This document shows, in pieces, positions 43,005-54,546 of a stretch of DNA of 64,000 nt. The first letter of the stretch is position 1. The number at the start of each line of letters is the position of its first letter. Origin of the DNA: Zygnema cylindricum (taxonomy: Eukaryota > Streptophyta > Zygnematophyceae > Zygnematales > Zygnemataceae); NCBI GenBank assembly GCA_037447655.1, contig JBBHKE010000176.1, forward strand, positions 62,001 to 126,000, written 5' to 3'. The translations under genes and the position numbers were made by a program. The notes under the pieces were generated by a model. The model was not told where the DNA came from. It saw nothing but the letters and a program-made list of their open reading frames with translations, and made no database searches.

Positions 43005-43493
43005 CTAGGAAGGAAGCCGAATCTTCACGTGCTGGCCTGCGTTGTCAGAAAATTCGATTTCCATGGCTTTAATGACCCCATATACTAGTTGGCTGCCACT
43101 GCTGACTGTTCTTAAGCATATGTCACTTTGACTGATTTTTGGCCGGAGTTCCTCGGGCATTTGTTGTAATGTTGATGTAGTTATTAAGTTTGGAAGAGCT
43201 CCCGTATCCACCACTACATCTTGGTACCCGCCGTATCCATTAAGTTTAAAATTTCCTGTCCTGTTGAGAATAAGAGCCACCGAAAGGGTCTTATAATCCT
43301 TATCTGCCATAGAGGTTTTTGGTTCTACCGACATGAAGACTGTCTTGGGCGGTTCTGCCAACGCGACCCTTTTCCTCCTAGTGTGAATTTCTTCCCCTAA
43401 TGCCTGAATGAGGGTTTCTTCGGGCAGGCTGTGCGAGGAAGCCAGCGTTTTGACATGCGTCAAGGCGTAGGGCATCAAGTGTCGTACTAGCAT
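43005..43493 (-). pseudogene. Retropepsin-like fragment of a non-copia retroelement
   Basis: A 162-codon minus-strand frame carries VVVDTGALPNLITTS, a clear aspartic-protease active site (DTG) of the Ty3 or pararetrovirus kind. It is followed by LRTVSSGSQLVYGVIKAMEIEF, which fits the second half of the retropepsin fold. It ends in a stop at about 43005, and LTR A sequence starts shortly after, so the RT that should follow is missing. The surrounding DNA is visibly richer in G and C than the copia elements. Whether this is a Ty3-type element or an endogenous pararetrovirus cannot be decided without RT or a movement protein. Confidence 0.65.
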
Positions 43494-43666
43494 AACTGCC
43501 GGTTTGGAGGAAGGAGGGAGAGCTTTGGGCGATGAAATGGGTGAGTCCTCGTCTTCCGATTTCTCCTGTTCCCCCCTCCAGCTTCCTCACTCTCTGCGTC
43601 AGAATTCCCCGTAGGAGGTGTAACTGGCGGATCTGTGGACGGTCTCTCAACCATGTATCTGTCGAA

Positions 43667-44180
43667 CTACTCCTGATCTGTTTCAGTGGTTGAAGTTTTT
43701 TCTTTCGGTTGTGTCTTCTTGTAATCTTCAAAACCAGGAGGAAGTTTCGTCGGAGCCGGAGGAGGCGGGTCGGTCGGCTTGAGTCCCAGTCCAATGTTAC
43801 TGTTCAGAAGGACTGCTCGTGGGGTAAAGGATAAGGGACCTGTGGCTTTCCGACTGTGGTCCTTTTGTTCCATCGGTTGTTTATCTTTTCTTTGGGAGGC
43901 CGTTGTAGAGCGCAGTTGCCTGCGACTGTCCCCTACACCAACGTTCCATGCTCCGGACAGAAATGTTCGAGCATGAAGAACCTTTGGTGGCTCCATATCC
44001 CAACCCAGCAGGTCATCATCATCTCCACCCACCGTGGTCTGCTGCTCCAGTTCCGCTAGCTTTTGTAGCAGTTCTTGTTTTTGTTTCTGCAGTTTCTGTG
44101 CCGGCGTAAGAGGTTGAGGAGTGCGGGCAGAGGATTTCAATCGGAGAGCGGCCACTTCTGTTGCCAAAGCGGCCAACTGA
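43667..44180 (-). pseudogene. Same retroelement: coiled-coil and basic linker region of Gag
   Basis: A minus-strand frame begins with a heptad-like helix rich in Leu, Ala, Lys and Gln (AQKLQKQKQELLQKLAELEQQ). It then turns hydrophilic and proline-rich (GLKPTDPPPPAPTKLPPGF). No catalytic motif is seen. Its place between the zinc-knuckle region and the protease suggests a spacer of the Gag-Pol polyprotein. A frameshift of unknown size separates it from the protease at about 43500-43660. Confidence 0.5.
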
Positions 44181-44736
44181 GTGCTCTGTTGCTGAATGAT
44201 ATGTTCGGTGTCAGTCTGTTGGGGCCTGGGTCAGTTGGAGATCGTCCCCAAGGATACAAAAGTTGTAGTGGCAGAGGATTAACGGCAGTTTCCCCTTCGC
44301 ATGTAAACAATGCATACTGCATCATCTCCTTCGGAACCCCATTTTTCCGAAAGCATTGTCCTTCTTTGTGTCCCATGAACCCAGAAGCTTCACATTTTGA
44401 CCCCTCAGTAGTATACTTCCCCCTTAGCTCATTAGAGATTTGAGCGTCATCAAAATTCGGAAGTCGGATTTGTCTCAACAGGGATTGAGACATTTTGGCG
44501 GTTTCAGAGCGTGAAATAGGTTTATAGGTTTCCTTATTGACCGGAGTTCGGTCTCCTCCCCCGCCTCCTTGTTTTCCGCCTCCCCGCTTCCTGTTTCCCT
44601 TTATGCTTCCGCAAAGCTTGCAGTTTTGTCTATTCGTTGAGGTTGAGCGATGTTTCCCCGGCGAAACGTGCAAAGTTGGCTCTGGATTTCCCAGTAACAG
44701 CCTTTTCTCGTGCCTCGCTATGAACAAAATGATCAT
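44137..44736 (-). pseudogene. Same retroelement: nucleocapsid-like region with a damaged CCHC knuckle
   Basis: The frame holds a CKLC-type pair, a Gly/Arg/Lys-rich stretch (GNRKRGGGKQGGGGGDRTP), and later CEASGFMGHKEGQC. The last has the spacing of a CCHC knuckle (C-x2-C-x4-H-x4-C) but with Ser for the second Cys. It overlaps the end of the capsid-like frame at 44630-44736, so a frameshift joins the two. Confidence 0.55.
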
Positions 44737-45468
44737 ACAATTTCATAGCAGCCAATGAAATTTCTTGAGCTGTGGGATTCCGATTGTGTATGGCCTGGCT
44801 AACATTCCAATTGTCTAGAGCTGCCTGTCCTGTTGGCCCGAAGAAATTTCGAACAGCGACATAATACTTGGTGGCCATAGCCGATGTATCGATGGTGGAC
44901 AGTTTGGTCTTCTGGCAGAGGCTGGCGAGGCGATTGAACAACGTGTGTGGAGTTTCATTCTTCAAACAGCGGAAGTCTGTGAACTCTTTGATGGCAGTTT
45001 CGTTCCTTTCTCTGTAAAGAAGTCTCCAAGCGTCTAGAAGAGTTGTACAGGGATTAGGATTGGCAATCACCCTGGTGGCTGCTTCGGCTGCCTGTATCGC
45101 CTGCAGGTGGTTGCATAGGCCTTGCCTTGGGCCTGAAGTTTCATATCCATGGTGAAATTGGGGGTGAGAGAAGCTGCGGCTGCGGCAGCCAGGCCGGCTG
45201 CTGCTTGAAGAGCCTCGGCGTCCAGATCCGGATCCGATATTTTGATACTGGGGGCCATCAACAAAGGTTGACGCTCCTTATAATCGGCCAAAGCTCCTTT
45301 GGCTAGATAATTTACCATCATCGGAAACACGGTGGTTTCAAAATCAGTTGGAATGGCCCCTCCCTTGTATTTGTTAATTTCAGACTGCGTGAAGGATTTC
45401 CACAGCAGTTCAAAATCAGAGAAAGCAATTCCCGAGTTGTCTGCGGTGAAGATCCGGACGTCACCCAT
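44630..45468 (-). pseudogene. Same retroelement: capsid-like Gag core
   Basis: Two consecutive minus-strand frames, 45067-45468 (IFTADNSGIAFSDFELLWKS, an Ala-rich helix AAAGLAAAAAAS) and 44630-45070 (LLDAWRLLYRERNETAIKEF, FNRLASLCQKTKL, NPTAQEISLAAMKLYDHF). They meet with a 4-base overlap. The helical, polar character and the position before a zinc knuckle and a protease fit a retroelement capsid. I do not recognise the family from memory. Confidence 0.5.
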
Positions 45469-45560
45469 TCTCCTTTCTTCTTCGGTATGGTTGGTGAACC
45501 TTGGTGACGCCTGACCAGTCGGGCTGACAAACTGAGCCGGTGAGATTGCCCCAGGATCTG

Positions 45561-46209
45561 CTACCTCGAGATCCGAACCGGTCCCTCCTCCAATAGGAAG
45601 GGCGGTTGTACTTGTAGTGCCCCCCCCCCCCCCGCTGAGGAAGGTCTTGATCTTGAAAAAGTTGGATAGTCGTCTGCTGCTCTATATCCAGGAGAAGCGC
45701 GTGCTTGACGGAGAACTTCCTCTTCCGAGTGTATGTGAAGACGAGGTCTAGTTCCCCGGGGAATGGATGACGGCGGAGAAGGTGAAAACTGGGAGCTTGG
45801 GGGAGAAGGTGACTGTTTCCTGAAAGGAGTCTGCTTCCTAGGTCGCCTCAGGGAATCTTCGGGAGGAGGAGTTCCATAAATAGAGGATGGCGACCGTGTG
45901 TGAGGTGGCGAGTAGACGTCTGGTTTGGGGGATAGGCGAAGTGGACCTGGTGACCCACGGACTGCTCCCGCGAGGAAGATTGATTGCGAGGGAGAAGAGG
46001 CGTGAGGTGGTGATGGAGGAGGAGTGTTAAGCCCGAGGGAAATGTGTAGTCTCTGGTCGGGTTGTAGCAGCACCACGGCCTCCACGGTAGAAGATCCCTC
46101 GACCGAGACAAATGTAGGGAGATCTGTAGCTGTGGCTACCGGATTACTCGGCAAATCTGCACCCAACCCCTTTTTGTTAGGCCCTGTTATTTCCACCCCT
46201 TCCCGCTGA
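45561..46209 (-). pseudogene. Same retroelement: Pro/Ser-rich N-terminal Gag extension
   Basis: A 211-codon frame of low complexity (SPPSSQFSPSPPSSIPRGTR, HTRSPSSIYGTPPPEDS). It contains a 14-base homopolymer of C (G on the coding strand) at 45620-45633, which would be prone to slippage and lies where the reading frame is lost before the capsid-like part. It could be a disordered RNA-binding or scaffold region; nothing specific can be said. Confidence 0.45.
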
Positions 46210-46382
46210 AGAGGAGATTCTGGTCTCGGTTCTGGTGAAGTATGCGGATCTCGCGTGACAGGAGGAGTTGCCTGATCCAGAGTTTGTACTTTCGTTGTGG
46301 GACCGGTTCTACGAGGAGGTGCTACCTGTCCACTAAGGATTCCCCCAGATCTCTGTCTAGCCTCCCGTATCAGGATCAGCTC

Positions 46383-47400
46383 CTATTCCAATGCTCTATT
46401 CCTTTCCTCTTTAAGGGCATCCCAATCTATTGCGACGGGTCCGGCCCCCGCCGTAGCCTTATCCTGCGATCGCAGAATCTCAACCAATTTCTGGGTGCTG
46501 CTCACCACACCTTTTGAGATCCGCAATCCCCAAACCGGGTACCTCAAGGTCCGTAGGCCTTGAACGCCATAGTCCTTCGGATGGTCGGACAACTGGTGCG
46601 GAAGGAGACATGGAACTTGGGGGAATTGAGGCAGAAGGAAAGAATGGCTATTCTTTGACTAGGGGAGCTAATCGACCTTTGCTGTCCCGATGGTTGAACC
46701 GGAAATCTCTCTTAGGCTCAGGTAACTTCCGCTTGCTACTCCCTTCCTTGGTCCGGCCCCGAGAAGTGGCTCTGCCCGTAGAAGGTCTACTAGTAGCTGT
46801 TTCCTGAGATATGGAGGGCTGTTGTGGTGAAGTAGACGGCATCTCCGGTTACTCTCGGACTGAGATGGGAGAGCCACTTTCGGACGAGCTACTCAGGATC
46901 TCCACTACTCCTCCCACTGGGCGTATGATCCGAGCTCGGTCGCTTCTGGCAACCTGTTGCACCAGCTCCTTCTTAACCTTCAATTCATGGATATTGTCAA
47001 GGGCTACAATCTCCTTACGACCGGGTCGGTTAGGATCCGACAAAAGTTCAGGATCCATGTGTGTCTCCACTATCGGAGCCTTCGATCTGGTATAACGTAC
47101 CACCTCGGGAGAGTGGCGTGGGAAAATTTCCTTATGAGCCAAACCCTTCTTACGGGATTGGGGAGCAAAAGTCTATCTTTCTACCTTCTCCGTAGCCCGA
47201 GCCCTGGCAGCCTCGGACAACATCGGAAAGTTTTTAGGGGAAAAGCCTGGAGGAGGTAGAGGAGAGGGTCTCCCCTCTGGGGGCGTAGAGGAGTGTCGAC
47301 CGCAACCCCCCGGGGCATTTCTCCCTTAAGAAACCGCTCTATGTGTACAAGTGAGCCAAAGGGGGGTGCTCCCTCGGGCACCTGTGACTCTTCCTCCTGG
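46383..47400 (-). pseudogene. Same retroelement: upstream coding remnant of unknown function
   Basis: Overlapping minus-strand frames at 47142-46849 (RHSPEVVRYTRSKAPIVETH, EIVALDNIHELKVKKELVQQ, VEILSSSSESGSPI), 46842-46648 (basic, RGRTKEGSSKRKLPEPKRDF) and 47381-47181. The hydrophilic, charge-rich composition and stops every 60-100 codons fit a decayed long frame that continues into the Pro/Ser-rich part. No domain is recognised. Confidence 0.4.
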
Positions 47401-47460
47401 GCCGCCGCTTCCTACATCTCCTGCTCGTCCGATCTGACACCAGGAAGATCCTTATCCTAG

Positions 47461-49007
47461 ACTTCTCCTCCCCCCATAGCTGACTGGAGAAGAAGATCTA
47501 AATCCCCTTATAAAAGTACTTCGATCTGAGCCCCTATCCTCTTTAACCTAAAGAGACAGGCTGGCTTTTCAGTACTGTGCTACTCTACTGGAAGCCCACT
47601 AAATGCCAAAATAGGAAGGAAATGAGAGTCGTACGATCCTTTCCGCAAAAACTCCGGACAAACCCAAAGATGACCACAAGAGTGTGCAAATAACTCCCAC
47701 GTAGAAATATAGAAATAACAAATATCGGCTTTTCAGATTAAACAATATCACCTTGCCCCAGAGAATAAAATTAAAGATAGAAATAAATAATAATGGTGAA
47801 GCGAATTCACATACCCCGGAGTGCAACGATGACCAAACTCAGCAGAAGAAAACCTCTCCCAATGGCCCCGAAGACCCGTATGAGTCTCCCTCACCCCTCG
47901 CGGTTCCACCACAAGGATCCGACAAGACTCTTCTTAGTTTCAAACAGTGAAAGTCCAAACCGCCCAAAAGAGGAGATAGTGCCAACTACCCACTTGTGCT
48001 ACGGTCTCCACAAAAGACAATCCAAAACAAAGATGGCAATAGAGTCAACGACACAATGCAACCGTTCTCCAATAGAAAGATTGATTTAATTCTCTGGGGG
48101 TTTTCTCAGGAGACAGTACTGAAAAGCAACCTGTCTCCTTCGGCCCCAAAGTGCCTTATACAACCAGAGTTTCTCCTACTGCAAGTTCCAAAGTCAAAGC
48201 AATGTGACAAGCCAATCAGCGGCCAGCAATTGTTATCGTACGGACATAAGACAAAACAGATTGTACTACACTCAGGGCTAAAAAATAGACGACTGGTCCC
48301 GACTGGATTAGCGGCTTAGGGTCCTCCTATGATACACAAAATGAAACAAAGTTTTGACTCGACGTGAAACCGCCTAACTTTGACCCAAAGTCATTAATGC
48401 TTTGCCCAGCTGTTGGGCCTAAACTAACATCCTACTGACAGCTAACAGTAGGATCTACGGGATAATCCCAAAGGTTACGTGTTGTTCTCTAATGTATCCC
48501 TCTACTAGAGCTACATAGAACACACAATATAATGGAGCAGAAGCTTTGCACCGGACTAACTCCGCCGTTCGGCCTCCGTTTCAGGTGAACTAAATTGCGT
48601 AGGGCTCCAGAGTGAAAATATAAAGATCTGATCCCGCTAGTTGTACTCTTCCTTCTCCGTACGCTAGAGTCCGTACAAAGTGGAATGGGGCCCCGGAATT
48701 CCTGGGAGTGCAAATGTGCGGAAGACGCACACGAGCTTGACAGTCCACTTTCAGATTCTGGAAAGTATTTGTTGGTTCGATCTTGTCTATCGCACGGTAT
48801 GTCATAATTAGGTAGTGCGGGCCATTTCGTAATATTTCTTTTACTTAGGAACCGTTCGATAAGATCTCATTAGTTTCATACACTCCAGATTGTAAAATTA
48901 CACTAATTTTGATACGCAGTTTGAAACAATTCTGAAAAATGTTTCTAAGTCATGGAGTTTTCCTCTCACAAAATATAGAGAGGACTAAAGCTTTTATAAA
49001 CCAACAA
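47461..49007 (-). other. Non-coding 5' region, possibly the LTR of the GC-richer retroelement
   Basis: No convincing coding frame is seen over about 1.5 kb. In the minus sense the region starts TGTTGGTTTATAAAAGC at 49007, exactly where satellite stops, as an LTR would. A possible TATA box (TTGTATAAGGC) lies near 48165. No second copy exists in the window for comparison, so the LTR call is inference. Confidence 0.4.
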
Positions 49008-49424
49008 GGGTAAACTCAAATTTATGATAAAAACATGGTTTAGGGTTTATTTTAACTCTCTTTGTGTAGGTCAACAATAATCTTTGTTCTTTATCTTTTT
49101 GTTGTTTACGCAAACACAAATTTGTGTTGCAAACATAGTTTAGGGTTTCATTTTACTGTTTTTGTGAGCGAAATAATAAACGTTGTTTGTTACAAGAATT
49201 TTTTGTTAGTGCAAACACAAATTTGAGTTATAAATATAGTTGAGAGTTTTTTTGAACTATTTTTGTGAGCGCTAACAATATAAAGTGTATTTACCAATAT
49301 TTTTGTTAGTGCAAACAAAAAGTTATGTTACAAACATGGTTCGGAGTTTATTTTATCTCTTTTGGTGAGCAAAAACAATAAACGTTGTCTGTTACAAATA
49401 TTTTTGTTAGCGCAAAATCAAATT
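49008..49424. repeat. Satellite block S3 (one higher-order unit)
   Basis: One unit of the 404-bp satellite in the same orientation as S1 and S2. It starts in the ACTCAAATTTATGATA subunit and ends at the start of LTR C-2. S2 stopped in the same subunit type at 36246, so 36247-49007 may all have entered one array. Confidence 0.9.
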
Positions 49425-50413
49425 TGTTGAAAAAGGTATTTTATCTTATATCTCTTTGTCAATCTATGGTCTTACTACAATCCTTATATTTGTCGTAGTC
49501 TTTGAGAACTAGCACACAATCATGGCTGCCTTAGGTAGACAAGGAGATAGGCTAATGAAGGAGGAGACACAGCCCCTTGCAAAAGATAGGCGGCTTGACC
49601 AGGATTTGATTCTACATCCTACAAGATAACACATGTACGGCATAACTATCCGCCTTATCAGTTAGGTCTTGATGAAGGGTTATGTATATCGGGTGTGATT
49701 CGTATTTAAAAATATTCGCGGCGATATACTCCATGTAACGGATTACGGTTCATAACAAACATAAAACGAACCGGAGAGCACAAAGTACTGGACCGCACAA
49801 AATAAACGAAAAGACATTTAATTTCAACAGAAGAAATCAAATGTCGCTTCCAGATTAGACGTCGCATTGTGGAGCCGACGCACCTGAGTGGACAATTGGG
49901 GGTTTACACTCAATTGGGGGTTTGCGAGCTAATGTCGGCAGACGACACGTGGCATGCTATGAGTGGACAGCGGACATTGCGGGGAGAGCGACTACAGCTT
50001 AAGAACTGAGAAGCATCAGCGGGACCGCCATGCCGTACTATGGCCGTACAAGAAGTACAACAACACATGTACCTTTTTCTACCATACACTCTTATGATTG
50101 GTTAGGTACAATAGTAGTAGGGGATTCAGAGAGGGACTTTAGGACTTAGACTTTTTGAGGCACCTCTCTCTGAGAGACCTTTTGTATTTATAGGCCATCT
50201 TTGGCCCGCCATAACTTATTGCTCAAGGGGCAAATCCATAGATTCTTTTTTCGTTTGCCTCAAGGGAGTCGCGTCTTCATATGGTTGAAGTCGGCCAGAA
50301 CTCTTATCTGACCGTGTGGCTTTTATTTGGTTTAAAAGTCATAGTGGCAAATATTACTCTAAAGGCTTTATATAAGCAGGACATTTTGTGGACTAATGGA
50401 GGTCACAATTACA
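49425..50413 (+). repeat. LTR C-2 (5' LTR), 989 bp
   Basis: It starts TGTTGAAAAAGG in satellite and ends ACAATTACA just before the primer-site relic GGTTATAAGCCCACA (12 of 15). The gag ATG is at 50396. The tRNA-like module is at about 49590-49675, the G-box ACACGTGGC near 49945 and the CTCTCT/GAGAG palindrome near 50165. A short duplication of AATTGGGGGTTT lies near 49897-49925. Confidence 0.85.
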
Positions 50414-51256
50414 GGTTATAAGCCCACACTCTCAAGTGCCCATTTTCAATGCAACGGGGTGCACTTTTCTAAAAACAACTATGGGGCATTGTGAGTGGTC
50501 GTGTGCGGCGGCCAGCTGCAAAGTTCGCAGTTCCACCTAAGTTTGGTGGAGCTTTAATCTCACGAGGATTTGTGGAGGAAAAGGAGGTCGATACTGATGG
50601 AGAAAGCATCGCGTTGGAAAAGTGGAAGAACAAAGGGAAGGAGAAACTCACACTGATAGCTACTAGATTGGTACCGGTAGTGGCTATTCAGAAAAACCGA
50701 GGCAAATGATGCTGAAATTTGGGACTTCAACAACACACTGGCAACTCATTTTATTCTCGGAACTCTCACTCAAGAAGTTGCTACACCTCACCTTCTATGG
50801 ACAAGGCGGCCGATCTGTTGTAGGCTCTTGTAAATATTTATAACAGTGGTACGATTGAACAGCAAAGTTGGCTGATCAAAAGGTGCAAGCATATGCTTAC
50901 AAAGGAGGGAAAATGCTTGATTTTTGCAATGACTTGTCTAGATTGTTTATGGAGTTGAAGTGTAATGGAAAAAAGAAAATAGAGAAAGAAAAGTTGAATA
51001 CTTTGCTAATGAAACTGCTAGATGATTATGAGAACATCGTTAATAGGCTTTAGGATTTGCCAGATCATCGATGGATGTGGAACTTTGTTGTTGGGATGAT
51101 TTTGGTTCGAGAAAGCACAATTAAGATTCAGAGAGGAGGAAAGAGTGGTCAAGCCTTGGCTGCAGGAACCGGTGGTGGAATCAAGATTCCAAGAAATCTT
51201 ATAGGAACTTTGGAGGAGGAGGGAGAGGAAATTAATCAGATAGATCTGGATCGTTT
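50396..51256 (+). pseudogene. Family C Gag fragment
   Basis: After MEVTITGYKPTL the frame is broken, then shows GIVSGRVRRPAAKF near 50480, FGGALISRGF, a second piece AYKGGKMLDFCNDLSRLFMEL at about 50886-50960, and GMILVRESTIKIQRGGKSGQ near 51090-51150. These are the standard Gag blocks of the window's copia families. It breaks off at 51256 into satellite before the zinc knuckle, so pol is absent. Confidence 0.85.
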
Positions 51257-52551
51257 AGTTGTAAACATGGTTGAGATTTTATTTGAACTATTTTTGTGAG
51301 TGCTAACTATATAAAGTGTTTGGTGTTGATATTGTTATTAGCGCAAACACAAAGTTGTGTTACAAACATGGTTCACAGTTTATTTTACCTCTTTTTGTGA
51401 GCGCGAATAAAAAACGTTTTTTGTTACAAATATCTTTGTTAGCGCACACACAAAAATGTGATAGAAACATTGTTTACGGTCATTTTTAACTCTCTTTGAG
51501 TGCGTTAAGAATAAACTTTGTTCGTTTATATTTTTGCAGGTAACGCAAACACAAATTTGTGTAGCAAACATAGTTGAGGGTTTTTTTTACTGTTTTTGTC
51601 AACGTAATAATAAATACTGTTTTTTACAAAAAAATATTGTTAGCGCAAACACAAATTTGAGTTATAAACATGGTTGAGAGTTTATTTGAACTATTTTTGT
51701 GAGCGCTAACAATATAAAGTGTTTGTTGCCAATATTGTTGTTAGGGCAAACACAAAGTTGTGTTTTAAACATGGTTTGGAGTTTTTTTACCTCTTTTTGT
51801 GAGCGAGAACAATAAACGTTGTTTGTTAAAAATATCTTTGTTTGCGCAAACTCAAATTTGTGATAGAAACATGGTTTAGGGTTTTTTTTAACTCTTTTTG
51901 TGTGCGTTAACAATAAAATTTGTTCGTTTATATTTTTGTTGTTCACGAAAACACAAATTTGTGTGGCAAATATAGTTGAGGGTTTTTATATACTGTTTTT
52001 GTGACTGTAATAACGAACGTTGTTTCTTACAAAAAAATATTGTAAGTGCAAACACAAATTTGAGTTATAAACATGGTTGAGAGTTTATTTGAACTATTTT
52101 TGTGAGCGCTAACAATATAAAGTGTTTGGTGCTGATATTGTTCTTAGCGCAAACACAAAGTTTTTTACAAACTTGGTTCAGAGTTTATTTTACCACTTTT
52201 TGTGAAAGAACAATAATCTTTGTTTGTTACAAATATCTTTGTTTGCGGAAACTCAGATTTTTGATAGAAAAATGGTTTAGGGAATTTTTTAACTCTCTTT
52301 GTGTGCGTTAACAATAAACATTGTTCGTTAATATTTTTGTTGTTAACGCAAACACAAATTTGTGTTGGAAACATAGTTTAGGGTTATTTTTCACTGTTTT
52401 AGTGAGCGTAATAATGAACGTTGTTCGTTACATGAATTTATTGTAAGCGGAAACACAAATTTGAGTTATTAAGAGGGTTGAGAGTTTATTTGAACTATTC
52501 TTGTGAGCAGTAACACTATAAAGTGTTTGTTACCAATATTGTTGTTAGCGC
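51257..52551. repeat. Satellite block S4 (about 404-bp higher-order repeat)
   Basis: About three higher-order units, starting in the GTTATAAACATGGTTGAGA subunit and ending at GTTGTTAGCGC. The start phase differs from the end phase of S3, so the LTR C plus gag fragment between them is not a simple insertion with intact flanks. Confidence 0.92.
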
Positions 52552-53556
52552 TAATGTAATAGGATTTCTAACCTCTCAAAAAATCCCATTACTACATCAC
52601 ATTTCAACCACAAATTCCACACATTGGAAAATTACACATTCTCATTGGAAAGCACTCACATAAAGAAATAAACTTTAAATTAGAAGAAGCTTCTATCCAC
52701 ATAACATTAGCTTTGTATGTTGCCCTCGTGGCTCAACCCTTCTTTTAAAGTGTTTTCCTTTACTCTCCACTCTTAATAATTCTATCTTTTAACTACTAAA
52801 ACACTACTTAGTTTGTAAGAGATTTCAATGCCAAAATGCCAATTCTCCAATTTGGTTTTAATCGCTCAAGACCAAGATCAGTCGAAATTTCCACAAACTT
52901 TTCCCTAAGGAAAATATGTCTACTCTCCTCTCACACTTCACTATTTATCCATCATCGCCCTGGACTCGCCAGGCGAGAGTCAACGCTCCGTTGAACATGC
53001 TTTTACCTGGGCCAATCATTGATCAGCAACGACTTGGACTGACCAGTGCAAAAGCGTGCAAAATCTCCCACTAACTACGTAGCATTTACTAACCAATCAA
53101 ACACTACATTTTACTACGTAGCATCTACGTGCAAAAGTGCACGCAAATCGAAACGCGACTTCGCACGATCGTCCGTCGCGAATTTAACTTGCGAAACTAC
53201 CTACCAAACGCACGATCGTCCGTCGCGAATTTAACTTGCGAAACTACCTACCAAACTTACAAATTTGAATTATGACATTTCGTACTAAAAATCGTACGAA
53301 ACAAACCATAATAGGTACCAAACCACTATTAGTACTTTTTATAGACGTACTCCTTAAATTCCGCGACTACTTCGACCCCTAACCCGTTTCAATGTTACCC
53401 ACCTATTATTTTGACCCTTAGTTGTCACCTAAGTACACCCATCGCTATTTCTTTTGAAATAAGACTCTAAATCGCGCGATTCCTTCGCAAGCGTCCACCA
53501 AATTTAGTACTCTATATTCATAACACCTATATTCCCCTTTAAAAACAAGTTCGATC
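52552..53556. other. Unassigned AT-rich sequence with a 47-bp direct repeat
   Basis: About 1 kb that matches neither the satellite nor the copia LTRs. It starts TGTAATAGGATTTC at 52555 and has an imperfect 11-base inverted repeat (GTAATAGGATT, AATCCCATTAC) at its left end. A TGTAAT start would suit a Ty3-type LTR, but there is no coding or second LTR to support this. Two adjacent 47-bp copies lie at 53162-53208 and 53209-53255. No gene is seen. Confidence 0.45.
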
Positions 53557-54546
53557 TGTTGAGATTGAAGGTATTTTCTAGGTTACTTAATTAATTTAAG
53601 TAGGAGCAGAAAAAAAGCAGAGGAAGCCTGCTTCTAGCTTCTCTCTCTAGCCTCCATACTTGTCGTAGTCACTGAGGGCTGGAGAGGAAGCTAAAGGCAT
53701 GGCTGCCTATGCTTCTTCTAAAGTCAGGAGGCAGACCCTTGGTAATCTTACCAAAAGGATTGACGGACCCAGGATTTGATCCTGGTACCTACCGTCCGTC
53801 AAAGTAGTTGTTAGTCGTATCTTGTAGTCTAAGACCAGTGTTGAAGTATATTGGGTACGATAACTATTTAAAGATGACGAAATAGAGAAGTTTGGTTTAC
53901 TGACAAACGGACCACAATCACACAAACAGAGTAAAATAAAATTACACCGAAAAGTACTGTTTGTATTTTAACGGCTATAAATTAAAGCCGACATCAATCT
54001 AACGGCGGAGAAAGAAGCCGGCATCGCGGAATGGTCGATTTGGCGGTGTGCGGTCATAGCCACACCGGGTGACACGTGGAAATATGATATTGGATGACGG
54101 CATCTCCGGGACATACTATGGCAAATCCAGATATGGCAGGCGTCGTCTTTCTGGCCATGTCGTACAATGGCCGTACAGAAAGTACTCCAGGCCAAGTACC
54201 TTTCTGTACTATACAATGAATTGATTAGCTGCGTACATCAGTAGTAGAAGGTTTAGAGAGGGGTTTAGGACTTAGAAAATTCAAGGTAGCCACCTCTCTC
54301 CCACAAAGCTCGTGTATAAAAAGGTCATCTTTGACCATTGATAATTTATTGCTCAAGGGAGCAAATTCAAGGATTCTTTTTGTAGTAGTCTTAAGGGAGT
54401 CTACCCTTCGAAACAGTGCAGTTTGGTCTATCTGTATTCTTTCAGGGTGTCAGCAATACTCAACCAAAGACCTCTTAATTGAGGCTATCCTACAAGCTTC
54501 TATTAAGCTGCCTATTTTGAGTACCAATGGAGGTCTCACAGTTGCA
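53557..54546 (+). repeat. LTR A' (5' LTR of element A'), 990 bp
   Basis: It starts TGTTGAGATTG and ends ACAGTTGCA, followed by a 13 of 15 primer-site match at 54547-54561. The gag ATG is inside it at 54527. The U3 hairpin (CTCTCTAGCC/GGCTGGAGAG) is at about 53640-53690, the tRNA-like module at about 53760-53845, where an outer TTGACGGAC/GTCCGTCAA stem also pairs, and a G-box ACACGTGG near 54071. Confidence 0.87.

Noticed and set aside
46383-47400. A host gene with a Ser/Pro-rich protein
   Set aside because: Frames break every 60-100 codons, there are no intron signals that would join them, and they run into Gag-like sequence on the same strand.
47431-47442. Conventional tRNA-Met primer site (TGGTGTCAGATC on the minus strand) for the GC-richer element
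   Set aside because: It matches only 10 of 12 bases, no LTR end precedes it, and the surroundings read like coding sequence.
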